Source of the DNA: Antedon bifida
Taxonomy: Eukaryota > Echinodermata > Crinoidea > Comatulida > Antedonidae
Reading direction: 5' to 3'
NCBI GenBank assembly: GCA_963402885.1
Contig: OY727100.1
Location: 12,245,395 to 12,309,394 of the forward strand
Length of the DNA stretch: 64,000 bases
Within the stretch, counting starts at the first letter, position 1. Every line of letters begins with the position of its first letter. The notes under the pieces are model-generated. The model saw only the letters and a program-made list of their open reading frames with translations. It did no database searches and had not been told where the DNA came from. The position numbers and the translations under genes were made by a program. Shown one piece after another: positions 49,067 through 60,867 of this stretch.

Positions 49067-50428
49067 ATGAATCTTAATTCATATTTAAGTCCAAGAAAAA
49101 CTAAAAAGCCATCGACGTTGAAACAACCCGCCTACGAACCAGAGGCAAAGTACATAGACAAACAAACGGCAATATCAATAGCAAAGAAATTAAGACTTTC
49201 AAAAATAGGTAATGTAACACTGCGTATAACCAATAAACAGATATCAGAGTCTGATGTCACTGTTAGCGTTAACGATGCTAGGCCTACGACAAGAAGAATT
49301 ATTATGGATCGCAACAGAGGTAGAATGACGGCGGAGAACACAAAAAGTAGCGCCGTTGGAAAATGCATTTTAGTATCAAATGATTACGAAAGTAGGCGAC
49401 TTTCGAGAAGCTACGAAGGCATTGATGGACAGAAAGAGCAGAAACGTAAGTTTATGATGCAGAAGAAAAGAGGCTTTGCTCAGCGTCAACTAGCTAAACT
49501 ACAAGAGGATGAACGTGAAAGTTGTAGGCCTAGCGAAGTTACAAAAAGTCAAATTCAAAACGTAAATGGAAAGAGCAGAACTATTCCACATTACATGAGT
49601 CCTTTAAAATGTGACAAGAAAGAACCAATTGATCCCGAGGTTGCTGAAGTAACTCGTTTCATTGCAGGTAACCCGGATCCACGGTTACAAGACGACGTAA
49701 CAACATTAGCAAACGGTGTAAACGACCATCAATACAAATCCAGAAAAACGGAAAACGGAAAATCTCATTTTGTGCGAAAACCTGTTAAACCAAAGAACGT
49801 TGTATCAAAGGGAAGTGTAAACAGAATTCCCGTTCCAAAAATTGAATTTTCGTGTACCGACAATACAGATGACTCGATAAGTAACTACTCTATTGAATGT
49901 AATTCTGATACAGAGTTGGATGAGAATTATGTCAATCATAACTCATCTCTGAAAGTATATCGAGAACAAAATAAAGGCAATTTAAAGATAAATAAACAAA
50001 ATAATAAATCAAATGGAATTCGAGTGGATATCACGAAAGAAACTGAACCAGATGCAGAATTACTAAACACCAGAAGCGAATCTCGGACGACAAAAACAAT
50101 AATATCACAGCTCATAGCATTGAAGAAGACAAAAGACAAAGGACTAACACCTAGACCAGCCTCCAGAAATGCTATTTTGCGTAATCGGGCAACGAAGGAA
50201 GCAGTATCTCAACTAAACCCTGCAAAAGACCCTCGTTTTACCAATCTGGCATCGTCTTTAGTTCCAGATTCTGCCAAGTCACATGATCTGTATAAATCAA
50301 TGGGACGACTCGAATTAGACAACGAATTTGTATGTCAGATTCCTACAATTGACAAATCCCTTATTTTTCTTAATGATGTGTATGTCCAACGCCATGGCAA
50401 TTCAACAAGTAGGTTGCATACATCATAA
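49067..50428 (+). CDS. Unrecognised basic, low-complexity protein (gene E)
   Basis: One uninterrupted frame of 453 codons, starting MNLNSYLSPRKTKKPS and ending at TAA 50426-50428. I recognise no domain. It is rich in Lys, Arg, Ser and Asn, with a charged helical stretch (KEQKRKFMMQKKRGFAQRQL) and no signal peptide or membrane segment, so it is probably intracellular and largely disordered. Near the C-terminus AKDPRFTNL resembles LKDPRFKNL of gene F at 8813-10684, at a similar distance after a basic stretch, suggesting distant kinship. The length and lack of stops make a real gene likely. It may be the only coding exon, since no in-frame splice partner was found. An AATAAA lies at 50841. Confidence 0.75.
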   Translation: MNLNSYLSPRKTKKPSTLKQPAYEPEAKYIDKQTAISIAKKLRLSKIGNVTLRITNKQISESDVTVSVNDARPTTRRIIMDRNRGRMTAENTKSSAVGKCILVSNDYESRRLSRSYEGIDGQKEQKRKFMMQKKRGFAQRQLAKLQEDERESCRPSEVTKSQIQNVNGKSRTIPHYMSPLKCDKKEPIDPEVAEVTRFIAGNPDPRLQDDVTTLANGVNDHQYKSRKTENGKSHFVRKPVKPKNVVSKGSVNRIPVPKIEFSCTDNTDDSISNYSIECNSDTELDENYVNHNSSLKVYREQNKGNLKINKQNNKSNGIRVDITKETEPDAELLNTRSESRTTKTIISQLIALKKTKDKGLTPRPASRNAILRNRATKEAVSQLNPAKDPRFTNLASSLVPDSAKSHDLYKSMGRLELDNEFVCQIPTIDKSLIFLNDVYVQRHGNSTSRLHTS

Positions 50429-50840
50429 CAATGATGCATAATTAAACTCCAATGTAGGCCTACTACTTTTTTATTTACTTGATATGCTACCAGAAGTTCA
50501 CCAATGATAGTTGTTCTTTACCGTATTATCTTTATCTCATTAAATGATACGCAATGCCAATTTTGCATACGGGTTAAGTCTTTGGATTGTGGGATTGTGG
50601 ATAACATGTACATTCGAACCAACAATTGTAAATGATACCTCAGTGAAAACAATAATAGAATATTTTACAACTGTGAAATGACTATTTTCCTTGCTTATCT
50701 TTATCTTGTTTATTTTACATGATGATATAGCATTTCAGTTTCTTTATTAAGAATCTTGATCATAATATACAGCAATGTTTTAGTATGCCTTTAATAATAA
50801 TCATTATAGGACTGATTAGTACAAGTATTATTCATTTTTC

Positions 50841-50846
50841 AATAAA
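50841..50846 (+). terminator. Possible polyadenylation signal of gene E
   Basis: AATAAA, 413 nt beyond the stop codon. Confidence 0.35.
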
Positions 50847-50940
50847 AAGCTGCCAATGAATAAATAATGAACGTTCCTGTCAATTATTGCCTTGTCTTAA
50901 AGTTTCAAATCTTCATTTAAACGCAGAAAAAACTATTCTA

Positions 50941-51630
50941 ATCAAGGATACAAGGATACAAGGAAACTTTATTCATCCCAACTTGGGAAATTGTGTTGCT
51001 GTCTTATTACAATGCCGTAAAGAAAAGAGAAATGATAGGCCTAATACATAAGTGTGATAATAATAATAACAAAAATATTGTATTCGTAATAAATTCCCCT
51101 ATCTTTGAAATCTTTCATTATAGTCTCGTATGCCCCTTGGGAGGAAGGAGAGACGATGGCGTTCAGTGGAACTAATCACTGACAAATAAAACATACGAAG
51201 GATGTGGCTATCGACATTAAATGAGCGTAGTTTACGTAGGCAGTACATGCGTGAATTTAGTTTCTTTATAATGTAATTTATGTGTTCCCCCCAGAACAGA
51301 TATTCATCAAAAACCACCCCCAAATACTTAAAACTAGATACACTCTCTACTTTAGCATTCTTTATTAGCACGTCTTTAGTCTCGACCCTCTTTTTAGTCC
51401 GGAAATCCATCACCATCTCTTTGGTTTTTGAGACGTTCAATTCCAAATAATTTAAATCACAATATTCTACAAATCGTTTAATTTCTGGAATATACTGAGA
51501 ATCATCATCCCCCCTGATTAACCCAATGAGAGCAGTGTCGTCAGCGAATTTAATAGCAGGACAGGAGGTTTGGTCATTAGATCTAAAGTCAGCGGTATAG
51601 ACTGAAAATAATACCCTGGGGTGCGCCTGT
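50941..51630 (-). mobile_element. LINE remnant (CR1/L2-like), reverse transcriptase C-terminal part
   Basis: On the minus strand GAPQG is visible at about 51613-51630, then, in another frame, KFADDTALIG with the catalytic Asp pair, LELNVSKTKEMVMDFR, FKYLGV and finally RLSFLPRGIRDYN. GAPQG and FADD are reverse-transcriptase core motifs. The element is 5'-truncated, shifted in frame just after GAPQG, and appears to have lost the segment between YLSVIS and the terminal RLSFLPR. The 3' end carries 'ggatacaaggatacaagg' and 'aactttattcatccc', typical of LINE 3' ends. Dead copy. Confidence 0.85.
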
Positions 51631-51914
51631 GTTTGTAAAAATCATTTGTTATACTATTTTAATTTGCTAATCCAACAGCATTCGCCATTTTAACGCAACA
51701 AAAACCAAACACAAATTTAACACTAGGCCTACTTAACAAAAAAAAACAACCATAACGAACAAATCAATTAACCACCACTAACTTCTACTAACGTTAGCCA
51801 ATAACGTAACAAACAAGAAATAAGAAATCTGTATTATTATTAATAGAGAAGAAAAAACTCCACTAGACGGAAAATGTTCTCACAGAAATAAACAAAAAGT
51901 CGCCCTCTATCAAA

Positions 51915-52090
51915 CGAGTCAAATGGCCGAGTGGTTACGGCAGGGCGCCATTTACCGTATAGTACTTAGCGAGCCAAAAATCGGATGAGTTCGAGACCTC
52001 CTAGTTCTGGTGGTGGAACAAGTCTTCTTGGATAAGGACTATAACCCGTAGGTCCAGTGTACACAGTTTGTCCGTGTGCACTTTAAAGAT
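51915..52090 (+). repeat. tRNA-derived SINE
   Basis: The head 'atggccgagtggttacggc' is a tRNA-Leu/Ser-like A box and 'gagttcgagacct' a decayed B box; the body ends 'gtaggtccagtgtacacag' then 'tttgtccgtgtgcactttaa'. Reverse-oriented relatives lie at 4361-4505 and 37259-37425. Confidence 0.75.
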
Positions 52091-52330
52091 GTATTGTACC
52101 CCCGAAAAAATAATTATTGAACAATTGTTTGTTGAATATGCCATTTTAATGTCACATAATAGTTACCCACTTTGACCAAAAATTAGATAAACAAAATATT
52201 AATTTTAAACTTAAATTAAAAGCAAAAAAAATGGTCAAATTGGCTGAACCAATGGATTCTTGGTTGAATTCAACCATTTATTTTGTCATTTGTATTTTTT
52301 TTCTACAGAAGCGATTAACTTTGTTAAATC
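52086..52330. repeat. 'Attgtcccc' repeat family, copy 1
   Basis: It begins 'aaagatgtattgtaccccc' directly after the SINE. Related starts lie at 54724 and 63977, and a reverse one near 18412. It also contains 'tagttacccactttgacc', whose reverse complement resembles 27524-27541. Confidence 0.5.
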
Positions 52331-55030
52331 TACAATATAACATATTCCAAGTCCAAATACATTTTTAAAGAACCCAGGTCATTATTGGAGGGTGTTTTGA
52401 ACTGGTTCACAAAATAGCCCTTGGCTGGGGATTACCACTATCTGACAGTGATTTACTACTGTATTGGTAATGCTTGGAAACATGTGCCTAAATACATAAA
52501 ATAAAAATATAATTTTGTTATACTATTTTATTTAGAGCAGCAGTGTTTTTATAGGCCTACGCATCGTTGCGGTTACACAATTCAGAGACGCTTTTTACAC
52601 ACTTATCAACCTTACTTAAGTTGTATAGAATACAAGACCGTATAAAAAAACAAACTGAACACGTAAATGAACAATATGTAAGCTGTCATTTTAGGAATTT
52701 GTTGTATGAATGAAATGAAAACAATTAAATCTATATTTATACTAACCTTCAAACTAAATATATATTATTTATACTTATTCCCACCTTAAATGTGGATACT
52801 TTCTTTCGGAAGAATCATAGAGGTCACTGCAAGATCTCTATCCGAAAGTAGTGGGACACCATAATCTGCAGGGGAAAATGTCGTAAGCATTAAGTATTAT
52901 AAGACGATGATCTATTAAATTCCAGTTACAATGGAACTTTTATTCAACAACAAGCATTTTACAGGGTTTTAAAAAACGTCAATTTATAAATAAGTTCGAT
53001 AATTTCCTTACTCGGTTTTACTTTCTATTATTAGATAAGTCTTTTGGCCTTCCATACTACAAGTGACCGATTAGAAAATTAGAAATTTACAAACAATTAG
53101 GTAATTATCTTCCATAGTACTACTTATTCTTGTTTATGTAATTGTTTTACCCTTCTTTTGAGGTTATTCTTCTTAGCATTATTTAGTGTAAAAGGTTTTT
53201 ACAAAGACAGTCTGGGCTGACACTCATCTGTGGCTTAAAATCCTCATATCCTGGGATTAAACCGCTTTAAGAGTGTTCACCATGCTTTGGGACTTTTCAT
53301 TAAAAACATAGCCGTTGAAGTCAGCAAAAAGTGATTTCTAACCAGCATGCATGACATAGCATGTAATGCTGAATCGGTAGGCGCATTTGACTAGACTGGC
53401 CACTCGCAAAAACTTCGAAGTTATCTACTCACACATGCAACAAACAGTGATGATTTTCAGCTAGATATAGTGATTATCTGCTAAAAAAACAGCCTAGTCG
53501 AATATGTCTAATTATAGGAATAGATAAAATGATCGTGGTTTTTTTTGTTTAAACTTGTGTCCAAATAATTTGAACAAAATAATACAATACAAATTTCAAT
53601 AAAATATTTATATGTTTTTAATTACTGTTTTTAAATAAATATTTTATAAAACATTAATTTTTTTTGTGCTTTCTAATGAAAATATCATTTTTGAAACTAG
53701 TGATTATTACTTTTCAATAAGAAAATAAGTTGCCACGTTTTTTTTTCTTGCTCTTTTACTTTATCATTTTGATTTAGCTTTGAATATGACGTATGTTCAT
53801 TGATTCCCACTAAGAACCACCCACTAACATTGTCATTTTTCATTAATTATGTCTAAAATTTATTTTGTTTTTCTAACATAGATTAGGCCTATAGGTTTAG
53901 ATTTTACGCTCTCATTATTTATGACTATAGACCTAGATTTATATTTGTATTTGAACTTATTGGGCTTTGTTTCAGTTCTATACGTATGTATGGGGGTGTA
54001 ACGTACAATTTCTACTTCAATGCAATACTCAATTTCCAATTGTTCGAAAATTCATTGTGTTTGGATGACGTCATATGGGTTGACAATTGGTTTGTTTGTA
54101 CTAAGCATCAATTTTGGATGACGGGTCGTCGGGCTTTACCAAACCGCATGTTATAGAATACCGTGCACCATGAGTTTACAGAATTACAGACGATTTATTT
54201 ACAAAATGGGTGGAGTTCTGAGAGATTTTTAGTCAGAATTAAGGTCCAATAATGAGAGAAGACTGGCCATGGTAAGAAAGTAAGTATTCACGATACAGTA
54301 GAGGATTGGTCCAAATACTCATTGGGTTTAACGCATGAGTGGTTGGCTATAAACGTACCTACAAAACAATATCTGATCTGACGCTAAGCTCACAAAAAGT
54401 CACTGGTATAGTTTCTATAGAGCAGTAGCTACACCGGGAGACAATGTAGTATGTAAGATAATTGTAATAGTTACTGTAACCAGGGAAGTGTGAGGTTATA
54501 GTTACTGGTTATAGCACTGTTTCAATGTCCAAAAACATGGAACTTTATTTTGTTTTTCGGAATTCATTAATAATGTACCTTGTTTCTGCCATTTGTATAA
54601 GCTATACATTTTCTAAATGTTACATTTTTTGTTTATTTCGAATATTTTTGGTTTCTTATCGTTTCGACAAAAACTAAGTTGAGAGTTAAGTTATTGCATT
54701 CTTTTTTTCTTTGAGTTGATTAAAGATATACCGGTATTGTCCCCCTGAAAAAAAATAATAAAAAATGTGTTTAAAATACCATTTTTACCTCAATAAATTT
54801 AAAGGAAAAAAGTCAGTCGAATGTCCATTATTCTGATTCTCTGGTTAAATTTAACCGTTCAGAAGTGAAGTTATTTTCGTGGTTTTTTTTTGGCGAAAGT
54901 GAATAACTTGGTTAAAAGTTTAATTTATTCACTAATTAAAAACTAAAACTCGTTTCCAGGGCTTACTATTCTTCTCAATTTTATTTTCCAAAATATGAAT
55001 GTTTTTCTTCAGGATTTTCCAAACCACACT
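52091..55030. other. Intergenic region, no gene seen; repeats
   Basis: It contains two members of a repeat family beginning '(t)aaagat.tattgtcccc' (52086-52330 and 54722-54960), a diverged R1 copy near 53745-53865 and AT-rich sequence. The last bases before 55031 include a good splice acceptor (tttttcttcag at 55003-55013), so an untranslated first exon of the sialyltransferase gene probably lies in this region. Confidence 0.5.
54722..54960. repeat. 'Attgtcccc' repeat family, copy 2
   Basis: Begins 'aaagatataccggtattgtc' then 'cccctg', followed by an A-rich run and 'gcgaaagtgaataact', as in related copies. Confidence 0.5.
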
Positions 55031-57299
55031 ATGAAACAACGGCGGGTTACTGAAAAGAATTACATATTTGTAGGTTTGATATTTTCAATCATAATATTCT
55101 GTACGACGACTATCATGACATCCCACAGACGTCAGATAATAGGCGAACAACAAGAGGAGTTACATAATCTCATCCAATTACATCAAAGCAAACGTGTTCA
55201 ATCTGAGAAGCGGTAAGGATGGGTTAATGTCTAATTTCTTGTACAAATTTCACCCAATGAAATTATTTGCTCCATTGCACGTATAAAACATCAATTATTT
55301 GTTTTACACACCTAATGTGAATTATGTCAACACCTTACAAACATGTTGTATAGTTTCTAAGCAGAATATTTATTTATTATGTATGCCGGTTTGTTAATAT
55401 TATTGGTAGTCCTATCATGGAGTGCTGTTAATTATTATATCAAAATATCAAAGAAAATATTTGTTTTATTTGTACTCATTAGGTAAAATTTATTAGATAA
55501 TTGTTTTTTTTACTTATTTGTGAAGTGAAACACTTATTTCTTTTGATTTTACTTTGCATATGAAAAATATATCATTTTGCATCTTCTTATACTTTTAAGT
55601 TATTAGAAAAGGTTAAATTTGTACCCATTCACTGGAATTATATTATAAATCAAATAAGTTACCACTTTCCAGTAGCCAGATGTCTGCTTCTTTTAACAGA
55701 AACATTTCTTATGTAAAGAAAACTAATCAGTTTGAAGTACCGGTAAAAAGTCAGTATACAGATTGGTTTCTCCAAAGTTTGTCTACGCAAATCGATACAG
55801 TGAAAGCAGCCGATCTCAAGTAAGACACCTCTATTTGCTCTATTCACATGACAAGGGGTGCCCCTATCTTTAAATAAGTAATTGCAAATACGAACATCAA
55901 AAGACTGCATACCAAAGGTGAATACTGTAACAATTTTTGGCACAGAAGAATTATAAACACTCAAATCCATATAATAGGCCTGTACTTCAAATTTAGATTC
56001 AATTATTTCACTTTCAACCCTAGATGACATGTGTCGGATATAGCACACATACAACTTTGCGAAAGTATTTACATTATACCTATTTCTATAGTTTCCAGTT
56101 GTTCTACTATACACCTGAGAACCATATTATGCTAATCCAAACTCTTGTCCGGTATATCTAAAGTTTGAACTGTTTTCTTATTAGACAAAAGCTTATTTCT
56201 GGTGGTTTATCTCGGAAGAGAACATTATCAAACACAATTGAAATCATAAAGGAGATAAACGGGAAAATGTTCCGAATCAGACAATCACCTTATGAATTCA
56301 ATATGAAAGAAGCGGACAACTGTGCAATTGTTGGTAATGGCGGTGTTCTCCGTAGCAGTGGTTGCGGAGACGAAATCAATGCGCATGACTTTGTATTTCG
56401 TATCAACATGGCTCCGATTCATGGCTATGATATAGATGTAGGAGATAAAGTAGATTTCATGGCTTTGAACAGCCAAGGAACCAGACAACTTGTGAAGTGT
56501 ATAACAAATCCTACAGAAAATTGTTCAGAGTCTTTGCAAACTCTTACTCTACTTGATAATGCGTATCTCTGGTTTTCAAAATATACCACAGTTGATTTGA
56601 AATTGTCATCTAAGATTAGCCAATACGTAAATACAACGATTCTGCATCCACGGGATCCGTTAGGAGATTTTATTCAAAAGTAAGTATAGTTGTGTTCTCA
56701 TATGTAACGGGTTTAAATGTGTGTCAGTGGCGGATCCTAGCTTTTAAAATAGTGAAAAGGTGACAGGATCAAACATTGTACTGAATACAACGTTCTGTAT
56801 TTGGATTAACCATTAACCGTCTTAAAGGTCGGTCGTTGAGAACTGGCATTAAGGGGTCCTCTGTCTTTTGCATCACAATTGTCAGTATGCAGGTGAGGGA
56901 GGGGAGGGGTCAGTTAGACATTTTGTTACAAGTATTAGCCAATCTTTCAATTGTATATTTAATTTTGTGTATTGTTTTTCTTGCAGATTATGGAACACAA
57001 CTAGCTATCCTTCATCCGGCTTATTCGTGTACTCTTTAGCTTCCACAATTTGCAAAAGAATATCCTTGTACGGGTTCTACCCGTTCAGCAAGGCAACAGA
57101 TGGCACTAGACTAACATATAACTACTACACGAATATCAAAATAGGTGATTTTGTGATAGGGCATAATATACCGAATGAGTATCAAATACTACAAGATCTT
57201 CAAGAAAAGCGAGTGATAAGACTAGTTACAACTGCATGTCCAAAAATTGAAAAATATGTAGCTCGTAATCGAAAGTTTAAACGGTTTCATAAACAATAA
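55031..57299 (+). CDS. Alpha-2,8-sialyltransferase-like enzyme (ST8SIA family, GT29)
   Basis: Three exons, 55031-55212, 56185-56679 and 56987-57299, join in phase 2 both times (990 nt, 329 aa). The start is MKQRRVTEKN, chosen because a strong splice acceptor (tttttcttcag) ends 17 bases before it; an in-frame ATG at 54995 would lie in intron. Residues 11-28 form a type II membrane anchor, as expected for a Golgi glycosyltransferase. The large sialylmotif starts at N106 (NCAIVGNGG) and includes HDFVFRINMAP; the small motif is PSSGLFVYSLASTICKRI with YGFYPF (254-259); the very small motif is H285-x4-E290. Conserved cysteines C107 and C248 fit the fold's disulfide. The YGF[WY]PF and RxNxAP pattern fits ST8SIA, enzymes that add sialic acid to sialylated glycans from CMP-sialic acid. 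Linkage and acceptor cannot be read from sequence. The protein is short for the family because the stem is short. Confidence 0.9.
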
Positions 57300-59281
57300 A
57301 ATGTAATATCCACCGAATAATAACCAGTGTTTTTGTCTAGATTAAGCCTACTTATTTACACCTAAGAGAAATTTACTATGCAATAGTGATTTTGAATAAA
57401 CTACACCTCAAGTGTATACTTGACAATTGATTGGTCGGTTACGACTTTTGGGCAACACGAGGCCCCTGACTTAATTGAAACCCAACTTGTAGTGTTTGGC
57501 GTCTATAAAGCTTGGTTCCCACTAGAGACGCAATGCAAAGACGTAACGCAATCGGTTTTACCAATGTGACAAGCGATAGGTCAAATAATCCACCGCTTTT
57601 AATTGGTCAAATCACTTCGTTGCACTTACGTCCAGTCAATGTGTACTGCTGCATTTTTTTGCTATATTTCATGAACATTAATATGTTGTGGAATAGAGCA
57701 TGAGAAGAGAAAAAACAAACCGATGTGTTTTTTTTGTATGCACCACGGGGTCGGCCGGTATTTAAAAATAGTCACCATTTATATCAAAATATCCTATGAT
57801 ACTGTGAACATATTGTAAGCGCTGAGAATTAGGTAATTGTTTTAATGTTAAACCAAATTGCGATTTTTATTATAGGCTTAAGGAGATTTCTTCGTTCATT
57901 ATTATTTCATTGTATTCTGGTTCGTTAAATTGGGTAGCGTTTGCATTATCTATTATGGAATTGCATTTTGCCCCATGCCGCCAAATATTACATAATGCCA
58001 AGATGGATGCTGGTGACCTGTCACAAACGACGGCTGTTCCACGAAAGTGCAATCGTCATGAACCGCCGCTCGTGATAGGTCGAATCAGATGCGTAACGCG
58101 CGTGAACCAGACAGTCTATGAACAAATGTGCGTATTTCTACACACCAAACTACGTGGTGATTCTTCAACTATTTGTGTCTATTACCATGGTTAACGGAAG
58201 CAAAAATAACACCATCAATTGATTTGACAACATGGATGGTTACGCCCTATTTGCTGTCCAGCAATCAACAGATCACCAACATTGATAACTATAATCTGTT
58301 CGTGTGGCATAAATGCTCGAACATTTTTGTCTTTTCTAAAAGTGTTATTTAAACTCAAACATATTAAGTGGCTCGTGTTCTGAAGTATATACTACGTTCA
58401 CTTTCTATAAACATCCTAAATTGTTTGAAAACACTTGCTTGTACTTTACTGTATATTTGTAGTTCTATTATAAATGCACGAAACGAAAAAAGATAAACTA
58501 TGCGTTGTTTTCTGGGCCTTTATGGATAAAGTTGAACTTCAAATTGGCATTATTTCTTATAAGTACTGTATGTGTATGTACTTAGTATAAAACTGCTGCA
58601 GAAGCCACTGAAAAGATTCACAACTTACACCATGGTCAACAGCATGTAACACGAGCCGATTTAGCATTTACTTTCACTGTTTTGAAAGAATTATGCTAGG
58701 TCTAGCCTAAATAAGATAAAATATTTTAATCCTGCCAATTTTGTGGTAACCCACACCCAAGAAAAGAGCATGTTACCATACATCGTCAGACACATCCCAC
58801 TTAGATGCAACGCCGTAAGTAATCATTATTGAGGTGATGGGATGTGATTGTTTGTGATTTGCGTCGCGCTACTTGTCGTTGTGTTGCGTCCGGTGTGTAG
58901 GTACAAGCCTACTGAATTAATATCATAAATTTATTCAAATCTCAATCTGCCAAGGCATACGTTTCCAGTTTTCTAATAATGCTAAGTTATGTAATTGATG
59001 AAAAACTATTTTTAAAACCACAAGCGCCAATACTAAAACTAATTCCACCATGCGTATAATTCTTAAACATATTGTCATAGAGCCAATATATGAACGTAAA
59101 TTAAATTATTATTACCGAATTAGGTGCGTGTCCGGGTAGGTTTATTCAAACTTTAAAAAACATGAATAATCCCAGACAACACACCCTAAATCCAAAAGGG
59201 TTTTGTTTGTATACCGACTATCAGATGATTTCAACAAAGTTGTGATTAACTCTACAATACGAAATAAAAAACTAGACATGA
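57300..59281. other. Intergenic region with degenerate repeats, no gene seen
   Basis: It contains the 3' untranslated region of the sialyltransferase gene (AATAAA at 57395) and repeats with 'cttggttcccactagagacg' (57512), 'gatgcgtaacgcgcg' (58088) and 'gcgtcgcgctacttgtcg' (58861), probably decayed DNA elements. Open frames up to 94 codons show no domain. Confidence 0.5.
57395..57400 (+). terminator. Polyadenylation signal of the sialyltransferase gene
   Basis: AATAAA, 96 nt beyond the stop codon. Confidence 0.5.
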
Positions 59282-60867
59282 AACTCGTCACTTTGACGAG
59301 TTAGTTATCCGCACCACGACAAACGCCACGTGCACGTCATACGTTGGAATATTGCACACAGATAAAGATTATGGCATTATGACAAGAACTGAAGAATATG
59401 ATATGCTGTTAGTGCTGAATTCTGTCAATTTTGTGTCATATAGGATATACATGCAAACAGTATAAGCTGTATACATATTACATACAGTGTAGAATAGGTG
59501 AAATTACGGGACCCGCCATTTATTCCAATTTTTAACATGGCGACGGTATCAAAATGAAACACTTAGATAGCAATTTCAGAAGGAAATTATCTCAGGAACA
59601 ACATATTAACGTGTAGAAGAAATTTGAATACGTAAAATATAGATGCGCACCCTTTTAAATGTGATGAACTATTACGCAAAATATGAAAATACGACTTTTT
59701 TTATTCAACTGGCCATATGATGACGTCACAACATCCGATTGGCAAAATGTTTACATGAATTCGTATCTACAATCCAATAGCTTCCAGAAAACGTTTTAAT
59801 CGTGATTATCACATTTTATTCTTACGAGCTATTACAGATTAAAATTTACTGTAAAGATGAAATTAATGACCCACGTAATTAAAATTTTTAGGCATGATGA
59901 CGTCATAAAAATTAAAATATTTTTATCTCATGCTAAAGAAAGTTGATTGACCTACACAATATATAAATGTAGGAGAAAAAGGAATACAGATAAGCGTGAT
60001 GCGCTCCATTGAATGTGATGAGCAATAACGAAAGAGACAAAAATCCTATATTTTACATTCGTGTGGCCATACGATGACGTCACAATGTTTTTTTAGCCTT
60101 ATTGATGCATGATCCGATATCTACAACTCATCAACTTCTAGATTTTGTAATAAAAATAAACGGTTAACGGTTTACTTTAGAAACTATGACTGTTTAAAAA
60201 AAGACATAATTTTGACGATTTTTTAAGCTTTTTCATAAAAAAGGCGCACGAATTGTCTAATTCAACGTGTTCGTATGGCGTTATTTAAACTGGAAAAGGT
60301 CTAAATTGTTTTCAAAATTACTAGGAAAGGCTTGAAAAATATAATTCAAGAGAAAAAAATATGTTTTTAACGGTACGTGCGCACCGCGCGCGTAAAAAAT
60401 TGCGCGCCCGTGGGAATTTTTGACATGCTCAAAATGACAAGAAACGCGTAAAAAGTTGATTAGAAATTAATTTTGCGCATTTTGAAATTTTAAATGCGCG
60501 TGCGCGCGTAACTTCTTGTGAAACATGCCATTTTTAATCCGTAGAAAGTTTGCCCCTGATATGACTTAAATTTTGTCAAAGTGTCAATACTAAATGACTT
60601 TTGGTTTTTAATCTATGATCAATCATTGAAATTCATAAAATTGCGCGTAAGTCACGTTGCGCAACTATGACGTCATTCAAAAATAGGAGGTGCACAACTT
60701 CACGTAAATGCCCATATGTTGTCAAAGTTATGAAATGTTATGTTTACACATTTTAGAGGAACACGACTCACAAAAAGGAAGGAAGGAAAGAAGAATAATA
60801 CAGAAAAAAAATATTGATCTCATACAATAACAAGGAGTTATCCGCTTGGTATACCAAGCGGATAACT
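59282..60867. repeat. Structured non-coding element with hairpin ends and CRE-spaced tandem units
   Basis: The left end is a hairpin (59282-59302: 9-bp arms, 3-nt loop) followed by 'agttatccgc'; the right end is a perfect 32-bp palindrome (60836-60867) that begins 'agttatccgc'. Inside, TGACGTCA occurs at 59721, 59898, 60075 and 60668; the first three are exactly 177 bases apart. Two flanking units match at an offset of exactly 354 bases at three separate anchors. No open frame above 60 codons was found. The right part is rich in GCGCG words. It looks like a non-autonomous mobile element, but I cannot name its class. Confidence 0.6.

Noticed and set aside
54995..55030. Upstream ATG at 54995 as start of the sialyltransferase
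   Set aside because: A strong acceptor (tttttcttcag) at 55003-55013 makes this stretch more likely intron; the downstream Met gives a normal type II anchor.
55659..56114. 151-codon minus-strand frame in intron 1 of the sialyltransferase gene
   Set aside because: No recognisable domain or exon support; treated as chance.
57910..58194. 94-codon plus-strand frame
   Set aside because: It overlaps degenerate repeat sequence and has no domain or splice support.
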